Source: Lepidodermella squamata
Taxonomy: Eukaryota > Gastrotricha
Direction of reading: 5' to 3'
Length of the DNA: 64,000 bases
Assembly (NCBI GenBank): GCA_047495785.1
Contig: JBLDXI010000004.1
Coordinates: 1,302,001-1,366,000 of the forward strand
Positions 54,350-64,000 of this stretch are shown piece by piece. How positions within the stretch are numbered: position 1 is the first letter of the stretch; each line of letters starts with the position of its first letter. Both the position numbers and the translations under genes were made by a program. The notes below the pieces were generated by a model. It was not told the DNA's origin, searched no databases, and saw only the letters and a program-made list of their open reading frames with translations.

Positions 54350-57300
54350 ATGACCGGTTCTTATTTTGTTCTTCTGGCACTTACGCTGGCGTCGATCGAC
54401 GTGGCTTGGGGCGCGCAGCCGTTGAACTGGGTTCGCTGCTTCTCGCAGTTCAGCAACCGATTCACCAACTGCGTACCAGCCGCCGATGGCTGTAATCCTC
54501 TCACCGATTATCAGGTTTTTCTTCTCAATTTTAGTTTTCTTCGAAGAGCTGAGTAATTGAAATATTTCTCTATCGACAGCTGGGCTCAAGCTTACGAACA
54601 ACCGGCAGTTGCAACACCGGGGTCTGTTAAGATTACCAGTAAATCTATTTTCAATTTTGGTCTGTTTTGGTCATCTATATAGAATGCCAGGATGTGCTAC
54701 AAATACGTGGCTCTTACCCCGTTTTGCGTACCTGGTAACGTTGGTTGCAACAACCCTGGTGATATGAATGTAAGCCCCATCACCCAATTATTTGGAATTA
54801 AGCATCAAACTAAAATTATTACTGTTGTTGTGATATATTGTTTCGAATATTCGCCTTAGATGTTCTGGTTCGACAATCAGAATGCGACGCTGAGCCTGAA
54901 ATACAATCTCAACGAATGCGAGAAAAAGAAAGCTGCATTCGAGGTGATGCATTCAGGAAACTTTGCCCCTCTGCTGATTATGCGTTACACCTGTATCGTT
55001 ACAGACTTCGAAATTCAGGCGCTGCACATCGAACAACGTCACCATGACTTGTGTCCCAGACCCGTACTCCTGCCCCAACAACTGGGTGGGCGATTTTAAA
55101 AGGTTGATGTGTTCCTGTTTGACGCTGATTCTTGTTTTCTAGGCCACTGAATCGACTTTGTATTTAAATCTTGCGGCATGTACCAATGGAGCAGGTTCGT
55201 AAAGACCAGACTCGATTTTCGAAAACTGGAAACAGAATAATTCATCCAGTACAATTGCTATTATTTTCCGTTTGTCATCTCAGTCACAGTTCCAGTCAGC
55301 GAAAAGCCGCACATTCGGTGCTTCGATTCTGCCACCAAAAGGTTCAACGACTGCCGACCGCAAAGCTCGGGATGTTTCGCTAGCAATGAAACTCAGCAAT
55401 TCTCGACCAAAGTTTACATCAACCGTGCAGCTTGCATGCTAGGAGTAATTATTTAGTCATTTTCGTTACAGCAATAAATGCGCTTGTTTTGACAGAATGC
55501 TGTTTCATGCAAGGATTCATCCAATCGAACGTCTTGCTACGCGATTTGTCCTCAAGATCAATCTCAGGTAACCTCTCAATGAAAATCACATTTTTTCTGG
55601 TATCTACTGTTTTTCATCAACAGGTTAAGCTGTTCTCGGACTTGGGCAACTTCCAGTTGAATCACAACAAATGTATCACGGACATAACCCCGGTGGTGAG
55701 TTCTCATCGAAGCTTTCAGCCCTATGGTGTGTGCAGCTATCGTTTCACTTCCTTATAACTTATTCTTGATTGCCCGATTTGACTGCGATTACTCTTGTCC
55801 AGAAGTGGAAATAACAGGGGACCTTCAGGAAGCGCCCACCCTCTAAACGAACTCGGGGTTCCAGATCGGAGGAAAGTATATTTCTCCATGGCTAGCCAAT
55901 AGAGAGTTCCCCTATTGATTCGTCAATTGAAATGCGTAAACTGGGCTAATTAGAGGGACACAGGCTGGGTTATAAGCCTATCCTAGATAATTAGCTATTT
56001 TCATTTTCCCTAATTCCAATTCTCGGAATGTTTCAATTGCTCGAAGCTATGTCAACGTCGATGTGAATAAGGCTGAAATCTGAAATTTTGGAAGTATTTC
56101 CCCCATTACTAAGAATAACATTTTTCTTAGGAACAACTATAATCCGATCGTAGACTTTTATTCTTCGCGCGGCAAAGCACAATTGACCGAAAATAAGTGA
56201 TGCGGGGTTTGGCGCATTTTCCGTCTTTTCCAGCCATATTCCCAGCTGATGGCTGAAGGTTGCTTTGAAAGGGAAGATTCTGGGATTTCTGGATGTTTTA
56301 AGTCGGTTTTTCTTGAGGATTTTCAAACTTCAGATTCCTAGGAGGCTCCCATCCACCTCAAGAGACGGCAGACCCAGAAGTGACGGCGAAAAGGCTTATC
56401 GCTCCATAGGTTGACGTGGAAACACTGGCTTCATTCCATTCACATTTTGTTGAGCATATCGCAAGATTCCTCACCTCAGATCAGTGCTTTGAATTTGATT
56501 TGATTTGATTTGATTCAGACCCTGTTTTCACTTATTTAGATTTGAAATGATTGATTTACGTGGGGAAGCATTTTGATTTGATTGATTTTGATTTAACTTT
56601 GGAAATGCAATAAAAAAACTTGACATGTACTGTGAAAATGAAATTTGTCTTCATTTTTGCAAACATTTGCTCTAGAGAGGGATGGTAGTTCCTAATTTGT
56701 GCCATTTTATCAATTGCCTGAATTTTCATAGCCCCCAACTTGGTGAAAACCCTGATTTTTCCCGATTTATTGTGATTCATCGCTGTCGATGATTTGATTT
56801 GATTGATTTAGTCCCGTAGAAGTGGGACAATGATTGATTTTGATTGATTTGAGGAGTTCCATGATTTAAGCTGTAACTCATATGAAATCAAATTCAAAGA
56901 GCTCAGCCTCAGATTCAAGATCTGCACAAATTCTACCTTAACCTTAACTTTGAAGCCGATTTTCTCAGCAACCCTGATAGCTATCGACCTCTGTTTGATA
57001 TCGTTCGACTCCTCGTTCATCGATCTTGAAACGGCATCAAAATTTCACGACGATGTCTAAAATATCGCCAAACCCCGCTTTTCACTTATTCCCGGTCAAT
57101 TTATCTATATAACATAACCACAACATAAGTTGTATAACATACCGTATTTCTCGAAAATATACACCGGGGTATATTTGTGATTGAACCAACACATTTTTAG
57201 GGTTGTAATCGGGGTGGGGGATATTTTCGAGGTGCGGTATATTTATGATCCATCAACAATTTTCAGAAATGTGGTAAATACTGCTAACAATAATTTCGTT

Positions 57301-58244
57301 TTACTGGACCAAAGCGTGAAAAAGAAGGATTACTTAAGCAGTTCTGGAGGTTTTATCAGTTAGTTGTAGTTCTATACGATCGGAACATACGATATCAGCC
57401 ATGAAATCAGTAACATAGAAGACATTTTTCGAAAAGAATTGAACGTGAAATTCAAAATGGACCTCCCCAACTTCGCCCTTCGTGCCTCCATTGAGTTATC
57501 ACTGGCAATCTTATGCCCAGCCCAAGCTAAGCAACAGGCTGATGGGGTGCGTATTTCGTTTTTTTAGTAAAATGATACGGCGCTTTGGTTTTTTTAATAA
57601 CATGGGGTAGAATTTCGAGGTGCGGTATATTTATGATCAAACGGTAAGTTTTATAGGGTTGTATTCGGGGTGGGGAATATTTTCGAGGTGCGGTATATTT
57701 TCGAGAAATACGGTAGGTTGATAATTGATAAGAAATTTCTTGATAGACCACTTACCATCGATGTCTGCAAACTGCCGACAGTTCAGTATCCTGCCGACTG
57801 AGCTCGAGCGGCTGTGATGCCAACACGGAGAGACGATTTCCAGCAAATGTTACGTTCAGCGGCGAATCGCAGTGTCAAAACGCTAAAAGGACTCTGTTTG
57901 TGTATAGTAGCGCCGGCATTAATTTCAATCATTCAGCTGCAGCCGCAAAGTGCTTGGAACTGGGCGGCGCCTTGGCAACTGTTAAAATGGCTACAGACCT
58001 GTCCCGCATGATCAGCATGTTACCTAACGACCCCAGTGTCGTTGCCTGGGTGGGTCTTGCGCCAGAGTCCGGCGTCCTTAAATGGTCGGACGGTTCGGCT
58101 GTCACATACCAATCAAATCTGTTTTATATGCCGTTGAATAATGATAAATGTGGCGTGATTTATATCGGCATTCGTTTGATGATTTTCTATGCTTGCAACA
58201 CTATTAATGTCCCTTACGCAATATGCGAAACCTATGTTGAATGA
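54350..58244 (+). CDS. Lectin-family gene 5: secreted four-Cys repeat plus CTLD protein, 437 residues
   Basis: Exons: 54350-54514, 54580-54621, 54683-54769, 54860-54943, 55005-55085, 55143-55194, 55284-55444, 55496-55567, 55624-55695 and 57747-58244. All phases agree and no stop interrupts. Signal peptide MTGSYFVLLALTLASIDVAW. Six units follow as in gene 4, then a divergent CTLD: KCLELGGALATVKMATDL, WVGLAPESGVLKWSDGSAV, and a final YAICETYVE. The first nine exons stay close to the other paralogs, whereas the last exon, the lectin part, has diverged far more. Intron 9 is 2.05 kb and contains a MITE. The 3' flank does not share the family 3' UTR block, so this copy is older than genes 1-4 or has exchanged its 5' part with them. 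A role as secreted recognition or matrix protein is an inference. Confidence 0.88.
57140..57715. mobile_element. MITE with TACCGTATTT ends in intron 9 of gene 5
   Basis: Ends TACCGTATTTCTCGAAAATA and the perfect inverse. The motif ATTTTCGAGGTGCGGTATAT recurs four times near the ends. It is of the same general sort as 33255-33717. Confidence 0.8.
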
Positions 58245-58687
58245 GTGTTAAGGCATTGGGGGTGCCGTGAACTTTTGAAATGGCTGTTAAATAATTGATG
58301 ATACGTTAAGAGTTGAGAGCTGTAGCAGCATAATAAAAATAGAATGAATCGGGCTTCCCCAATTTCTTTTTCAGCGTTTTCGAAAACAAGATTTGATTTA
58401 TGAAATGGTGCAACAAATGCTCAGTTCACGCAACTCCGATTATTGAAGAATGACGAAATCATTTTTTGATCATCATCATCATCATCATCATCATGTGGTT
58501 TTGTGGTGACCATCGCGTCATTTTCGCGATGGTGAGGCGTACAGAAGTTTTAACGACGGCGAGAGCGAGTAGTCAAGTAGATTCCGTTCCCAGCGACCTG
58601 TAGGCCAAAAATTCGCGAATAAAGGCCCTCCATTTTGACCTGTCTTGGGCTGTATTTTCAAAAATTTCCCAATTTAGGTATTTTTCG
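58245..58687. other. 3' flank of gene 5, with a CAT microsatellite
   Basis: AATAAAAATAG at about 58330 may be the poly-A signal. (CAT)8 lies at 58471-58494. No gene is seen. Confidence 0.5.
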
Positions 58688-59098
58688 TTGTCAATACATA
58701 TGTTGTACGCCTATAGGGTATTTAAGCCTTTAGGGTATGAGCATTGTATTTAACCAAAATAAAGGCCAAACCGTGATGGTGACTATCGATCATCATATAT
58801 TGCTGTAATCGATCGATTGCTGTAATAAAGGGCTATCGATTGGTGCCAAATCGAATTCCGCGCGGAAAATTTGGAAATATGTTTCTTACCTTCAAAAATA
58901 AAAAAATGCGGAAAATTCGCGTTTTTTGGCCAAAACTTTTGGCCAAAAGACGATCGATATATGATGATCGATAGTCACCATCACGGTTTGGCCGCTATGA
59001 CAGTTTAAAATATTGCTTATCCCGTATAGGCTTAAGCCTATACCGTATAAGCTTAGATCCTCTATAGGCGTACAACACATACTTACAAAATTTTTAAA
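58688..59098. mobile_element. MITE
   Basis: Inverted ends TTGTCAATACATATGTTGTA, CGCCTATAG and an inner GGCCAAACCGTGATGGTGAC, TATCGATCATCATATAT with their inverse. Multiple ATCGAT words occur in the centre. There is no coding capacity. Confidence 0.8.
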
Positions 59099-59104
59099 AT
59101 TTTC

Positions 59105-59461
59105 CAAATGTTAAGCTTTTAATAGACTCTGAGTGTTGCAGTAGTCCCATCCTATTTTAGGCCTGCCTGTACTCCTTTGCCATTGCTTGTCTGGCGGTGT
59201 CCACTGGTATACCTGTTTTACCAGGCTATCGTCCTCCATTCTAATTAATATGTTAGGCTAATATGTGGCCTAAAAATCTAAGGCGATAATGTTCGACTTG
59301 CGCGGACATAGGTTCAATCCCCTCGCACAGCTTCCTATAACTTCCTCACTTCTTACTTTATCCAAGATTGAAATGTTTGCTATTAACCTGAGCCATCTCA
59401 TTTTTTTTAAATACCATGTTTTATTTGGATTCCAGCCCGCGATTGTATAAAGCCATAGCAA
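59105..59461 (-). mobile_element. LINE C-terminal fragment, frameshifted
   Basis: On the minus strand: KTWYLKKMRWLRLIANISIL, DKVRSEEVIGS, then after frame breaks ILIRMEDDSLVKQVYQW and STGRPKIGWDY. The pattern R..+D++R.E.I ... +..RM.DD.L.K.V..W ... GRP...W is the usual tail of LINE polyproteins. Confidence 0.65.
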
Positions 59462-60451
59462 TTTGTTGCTGATCTAATTTTTATTAAATTTTTATTAAAA
59501 TTAGCTGCATATACCTACAGTCTACCTCATGTCAAGCAGAAATTAATTAATTTGTTGCCACAGGAAAACGCTAATGAATTCGATGGGTTTCAGTCACGTG
59601 ACCCGTTTTTACCCGAATACCCATTACCTGAGCGTTTCGCCACACCCGAACTTTTTCAATGGCATATTAGAGTCATTTCATTTCTCAATTCTTAATAATT
59701 TTATTCAACTCTTTACACCTGGGGCGGATTCTACCTACTAAACGGCCCTCGTTCTTCTAGCGTCCGATGTTAAGGGTATTTCAGTATTTTTGATAGAAAG
59801 ACTAGTATTTGAACCCATTTGCGCATTACACGTCATATGAAGCAGGATATTTCTGTATTAAATCTTAGTAAAAGCAGTGCTCCGGGGAAAGAGGAAAACG
59901 ACTACCTGTTTTCTTGGAAAATTTTCGAATTTTGCGAAAAAGCGCAAGGGTCCCCCTAATGATGTGCTCATTTTAGGCCGATTTACCCCCTGAAAGCGGG
60001 TCCAAGTCGGCCTCTGAGTAAAATTAACGCGAAAACGGCTCAATTAATTTGCCCTGACTATTGAACATGCACGGAATTAATTTTTAATTTTTGCTGACAT
60101 TTGTGCTGGAAATAGCCTAAAAGATTTCTCCGAAAGGAATATGATACAACATTTTTCACCGAGGAAATCGCCATTCATGCGCAATAAATATTTATATCCA
60201 TGGGTTGTAACGGATCAATCGTGGTGTACAATTGTTGTATTCAAGTTGAACATCTGTAATCTGCAAGCCGTCCTAATAAGACTGGTACCTAGCCATGGAA
60301 TCAGTAACTCTAATTGAGAAAGCTGGGTGGCAAAGAGTCATTTCGACCAGAAGTCATTATAATCTTTATTCTCTTCGATCAGTATACTTGCTCTTGATCG
60401 CAAAATAATCTCGTATCACACCTCACATATAATCTCAACTCATAGTTACGT
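59462..60451. other. Intergenic, no gene seen
   Basis: No supported exon or clear repeat is visible. Confidence 0.4.
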
Positions 60452-61816
60452 TTATATTAAGCTATCCACGCATGCATCATGATTGGCTTGATAGTTCTGG
60501 TACGTCGAGTACAGCGTCTCCTGTGAATTTTCAACAAAGATTTTCGAAAGCTATGGCGACTTGGTACTCATCTGTATTACCTGAGTTGATTCGCCAATGC
60601 ACGATCCTTGACAAAATTCCACGTCAGATTGGTCTTTACACTTCACAGCTTTCTGTAACGAAATTACGTCAGCAATTCAATTTTACGAAAGTGAAAACAA
60701 AACTCACCCCAGTGAGGCACAAGTCGCGGTTTCCGTAAATGTAGACCCAATGGTTTCGAGTCTCGCCAGCCTGGCAGCCGGAGCTTTGAGGCCGGCAGTC
60801 GGCAAATTTCAAAGTCCCAGAATTGAAGCAACGAACGTGCGGCTTCTCGCTGTCCGGAAGTGAGACTGCAAAATTCGGGAAAAATAGTAGAAAAAATTCA
60901 TCAAAATTTGAAAGCAACCCACTCTGTCCGTTGGTGCACGATGCAAGATTATCGTAAACAGTTGTCTCAGTGGTCTGAAAATAAATCAGAAAATAAAGAG
61001 AGACATGCGATAATTATGGGCCAAACCCAGCTGTTCGGGCATGTATACGGGGTTGGCACGCAGCTTTTAAGGGTGCCGGCCGAAGTGCATTGCCTGAATG
61101 GTAAATTCTGGAAGTAAAAGCAGAACAATCTGTCATAATGTCTCCACGGAGCCTGGATGAAACGCCCACCGCAAATGATCCCTTTTTCCTCTCGCATAGG
61201 TTGAGGTTGAAAACTAGGCTCAGCGTTGCAGGTCGGTTGAATGTGAAAAGCTGAAAAAAATCAGAAATTACTTAAGCAAGAAATAAAAAATAAATTAAAA
61301 TTTTAGGTATTTTAGATTTTAGATTTCATAACTCATCAAATATCGAAAAGCCTGAATTCGAAAAATTTAAAATTTTGAGTTTGAATTTAACTCGGGTTGG
61401 AAATAGGCGCTGCGTACCGTTATTTCGTTGGCGGCGCATTGATCGAGCCCTGAAACACATCGCGGGCTGAGCACGTCATACTTGTAGCAAATTTTGGCAG
61501 TCTGAAATTCAAAAATTCAGTTCACCATTTTGTATCAAATTAACAAGTAGCTTACCCCACGGTAGCAGGAACCCTTAGCTGGGAAAACTGGACCGCTCTG
61601 AAAATTGGATAAATTGAGGCAAAATTATTTATAATTACGAAAATCTACCTGGTATTCGCTCAATTGATCGCAGGTCTCAGAAGCTCTGATGCACCTTGAG
61701 AATCGGCCGTTGATCTGGGAGAAGCAGCGATGCCAGTTTTTTTCCTTCTTACTCGATGCCAGGTCGATGCGAGTAAGCATCAGCGCGAACAGCATAGTCC
61801 ACATAACGCCAGCCAT
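60452..61816 (-). CDS. Lectin-family gene 6: secreted four-Cys repeat protein without CTLD, 268 residues
   Basis: Minus-strand exons: 61649-61816, 61556-61597, 61418-61501, 61170-61250, 61027-61107, 60923-60974, 60708-60865, 60581-60652 and 60452-60520. Phases match those of gene 4, and all splice sites are GT-AG. The signal peptide region is MAGVMWTMLFALMLTRIDLA. Five units: RCFSQINGRFSRC, ICYKYDVLSPRC, QCTSAGTLKSC, RCFNSGTLKFADC and the CKDQSDVEFCQGSC unit, whose fourth Cys is DACVDSLI. TAA follows immediately, at the point where the CTLD genes splice on to their last exon. It is thus a complete protein of repeats alone. Exon-by-exon collinearity shows common ancestry; identity is much lower than among genes 1-5. 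Confidence 0.88.
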
Positions 61817-62099
61817 TTCCAGTGAAATTGAACAGCAATATAGAAAATGCGTGTAAAATAAATCAAGTTTTTTGTTCGAAAAAATTTCGAATGAATGAAA
61901 ATATAGAATTTTTTCAGCGATTTAAACAGCGGTGACGTGTCTGATTCTTTGTACGGCACGCGACCATTTTGCTTCTAGAATCAAAACATTTGAAAAAAAT
62001 AATAGGTTAAAGGAGGTAAAATTTCTAATTATTTTTCACTACATCGATGTTATCATAACTAACAATCGGAATTTTCAGGCATTTTCGCACTGAAATAAT
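61817..62099. other. Upstream region of gene 6
   Basis: Presumed promoter side of gene 6. No clear TATA box is recognised. Confidence 0.4.
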
Positions 62100-62330
62100 C
62101 AGGTTGCGATCTTGAGTCCTGGAGCTGTCAGGGATGGAGCAATTTTAGTTGCTGTATTTCCCAAACTGACCAGTGGTTTTAACCAGAAAACGAGCGAAGC
62201 GAGGAAATTTTGAAGATTTTCGATGAAACACGCTCCAAAACCTGTCATAATTAACGAAACAGCGGGCTAATTTATCATTTTCTTGCCCGGTCTGGCCGAG
62301 CTAGGGGCTAAGGATTCCTCATTTCCATAT
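62100..62330. mobile_element. Degraded copy of the hAT-type MITE family
   Basis: CAGGTTGCGATCTTGAGTCC, GGAGCTGTCAGGGATGGAGC and TTGCCCGGTCTGGCCGAGCT match 45410-45648. The right end is lost. Confidence 0.7.
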
Positions 62331-62385
62331 TAACAGAGCTGTTAAGGCGCACCCATCCTTATTTGACACCTTTCGATGATTGGCT

Positions 62386-62478
62386 GATACCCAAATACAA
62401 GCCTTTCACACCTCTTTGTCGCCACATTGATGTTCCTTGTAAAGCTGCCTGGGTTTGTATTTGGGAATTCACGGTAGT
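62386..62478. mobile_element. Hairpin element related to 15936-16035
   Basis: ATACCCAAATACAAGCC and the inverse GGTTTGTATTTGGG enclose TTTGTCGCCACATTGATGTT, which aligns with the core of the 15.9-kb element. Confidence 0.6.
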
Positions 62479-62518
62479 TAAGTTACCACAGCCGCCTGAA
62501 AATGCTTTCCCAGCACGT

Positions 62519-62772
62519 CGGCCCAAGGGCTTATTTGGCCCGAGCACGGGGGTCAACAACAGGAACCAGCGCTATTGTTCAGCGCCAGCCGGGCTCGGGC
62601 CGCCGGGTTCGGGCTGAGACTTGATAAAGTTATCGGATATGGCGTTGGTTGTAGGATGACCCAAGCACGGTGGCCCGATTCCAGATGCCCGAGCTCGGCT
62701 GTCCGAGTTCGGCGCTGAACAATAGCGCTGGTTCCTGTTGTTGACCCCCGTGCTCGGGCCAAGCCCTTGGCC
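62519..62772. mobile_element. GC-rich inverted-repeat element
   Basis: Arms of about 75 bp (GGCCCAAGGGCTT, CGAGCACGGGGGTCAACAAC, AGGAACCAGCGCTATTG) face their inverse at 62705-62772. CGGGCTCGGGCCG-type words lie in the loop. It is markedly GC-rich against its AT-rich surroundings. Confidence 0.75.
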
Positions 62773-62949
62773 GGCCCGTGTGCGGTGAAGCGTGATTCTA
62801 TCGAATTTGTTAAATCTCCAGTAAACGTCGCATACTGGCACGTTACAGACTGGCCTGAGCGGGAAGTGCTGTTACCCGGTGGCATATGGGCCGAAATCGG
62901 GCTCGGGGCTCGGGCCCCAACAGTTGAGCCAGCCTTTTCAGAAAGAGCC

Positions 62950-63005
62950 GTTTCTCACTCTGTTTATTTCCCGAAATATTTCGGGAAATAAACAGAGTGA
63001 GAAAC
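62950..63005. repeat. 56-bp perfect palindrome
   Basis: Arms of 28 nt, GTTTCTCACTCTGTTTATTT then CCCGAAAT and the exact inverse, have no spacer. No function is assigned. Confidence 0.95.
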
Positions 63006-63307
63006 TCAAACGCCGATGTTCGGTAGTTTTCGGCATTTAACTCGGTTTGAGATCAACATTTCTCCGGATTTTTACTCGGAATCTCATCAAGTTGAACACT
63101 TCGATGGCTATTCTCATTTTCTGGCCAGGAGATGATAGCTTCGCCTGCGAAATTTAAGAGTTTCTAAGCCCTTTGTTTGCGTTTCTGTATGCTACTAGTG
63201 TTGGCGGTGCGGAAGCATACACCAGCAACTGACTTCTTTATTCATGAGTTCAAAATAAGAGTCATTTCATCATCGTCTTTCCTAATCTGAACCAGTATGT
63301 TTCAGCA

Positions 63308-64000
63308 TCACGGCAAACAAGATCCGCGTGACGAATGGCTGCCCGATGTCAACTGCAATTGAAACAAAAAACAGAATTTGAAATTTGAAAATTGTTGGCG
63401 ATCGAAATAGCACGACCTCATTGGCGGCGCATCCTGCTGATATTGGCCGGCAAATTTTAAACTTGTTCGTCGTTTTGTCCATGCAGCGAACGTGCGGCTG
63501 TAAAATTATAGTGAAACGTCACAGTTTCAATTAAAAATGGTGATATCAAATTTTCAAGAAATTTTCAGAAAAATGTGAATTTTCAAAAAATACCAAAAAT
63601 GTGAATTTTCAAAAAATTTCGAAAAAATGTGAATTATCAAACAATTTCTAAAAGAATTGAAATTTTCAAATAATCTCCAAAAATATATAAATTTTCAAAA
63701 TATTTAAAAAAGATCCAAAAAATTGAACTTCCAAAAAATTACCAAAAAATATTTGATTTTTCAAATAATTTCATAAAATATTAGAATTTTAAAATATTTC
63801 CAAAAATATTTAAATTTTCAAAATATCCCAAATAAAATGTTAAATTATTATTGTCTCGATATTGAGAAAATTGATTGATTCATTTTATATAAGTTGAAAA
63901 AAACGTTACTGGCGTTTTACCTGAGCCTCGCGGTTGCGGCACTCGTTGTGATTTTTGCGGAAGCTGTTCGAATTGCGAAAAACGTCACTCTGTTTGGGGA
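63308..64000 (-). CDS. Lectin-family gene 7 (3' end only): four-Cys repeats, no CTLD
   Basis: Minus-strand exons: 63921 to beyond 64000 (RNSNSFRKNHNECRNREAQ), 63417-63497 (PHVRCMDKTTNKFKICRPIS) and 63308-63352 (LTSGSHSSRGSCLP, stop TGA 63308-63310). The first matches exon 9 of gene 4 (SQSFQLNHGKC). The second matches the start of exon 10 (RCVDNSDGAVHC). The last supplies the unit's fourth Cys and then stops where the other genes continue into the CTLD. The 5' part lies outside the window. It is in the same orientation as gene 6 and is probably its tandem neighbour. Confidence 0.75.
63540..63840. repeat. AT-rich degenerate tandem repeat in an intron of gene 7
   Basis: Roughly 30-bp units of AATTTTCAAAAAATTTC with AAAAATGTG are repeated about ten times with much variation. 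Confidence 0.7.

Overview
This window is animal nuclear DNA. It is AT-rich with many short exons split by GT-AG introns, most of them 50-70 nt with a T-rich tract before CAG. Secreted multidomain proteins (C-type lectin, astacin-EGF-CUB) sit among a very high load of DNA transposons, MITEs and LINE fragments. The signs point to a small invertebrate with compact introns. I cannot name the phylum. Astacin-EGF-CUB order is common in nematodes but not unique to them.

The main content is a dispersed family of secreted cysteine-rich proteins built from a four-cysteine repeat that I do not recognise: C-x8-10-C-x6-C on one exon and a fourth Cys on the next. Six units follow a signal peptide, and most copies then end in a C-type-lectin domain (CTLD). 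Copies: gene 1 (10.9-14.8 kb, broken by a hAT-type insertion), a relic (15.8-17.6 kb), gene 2 (17.8-20.5 kb, one frameshift), gene 3 (26.3-28.2 kb, 5'-truncated with a stop), gene 4 (34.3-37.8 kb, open), gene 5 (54.4-58.2 kb, open). On the minus strand are gene 6 (60.5-61.8 kb, open, no CTLD) and gene 7 (63.3 kb to the right edge, no CTLD). Shared promoter-side and 3'-flanking sequence shows that copies arose by segmental duplication, sometimes with a small neighbouring gene.

The same repeat closes a 676-residue astacin-like protein (46.3-52.1 kb) whose zinc-binding motif is completely replaced. It is a secreted pseudoprotease with EGF, CUB, a kringle-like domain and three Cys units. Between the clusters are three host-like genes of unknown function (24.7-25.6, 43.0-44.0, 44.3-46.1 kb) and a small gene at 9.1-10.7 kb.

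Mobile DNA fills the rest: a Tigger/pogo-type deletion derivative (0.4-1.3 kb), a 4-kb element whose transposase ends in an AT-hook and an OTU cysteine protease (3.2-7.15 kb), a LINE flanked by a 446-bp direct repeat (21.3-23.6 kb), a decayed piggyBac (28.8-30.55 kb), hAT-type elements with 8-bp target duplications, LINE tails, a MULE-like remnant that keeps both zinc fingers but lacks the catalytic core (40.7-42.4 kb), and many terminal-inverted-repeat elements. Several of these carry terminal arrays of a short element-specific motif.
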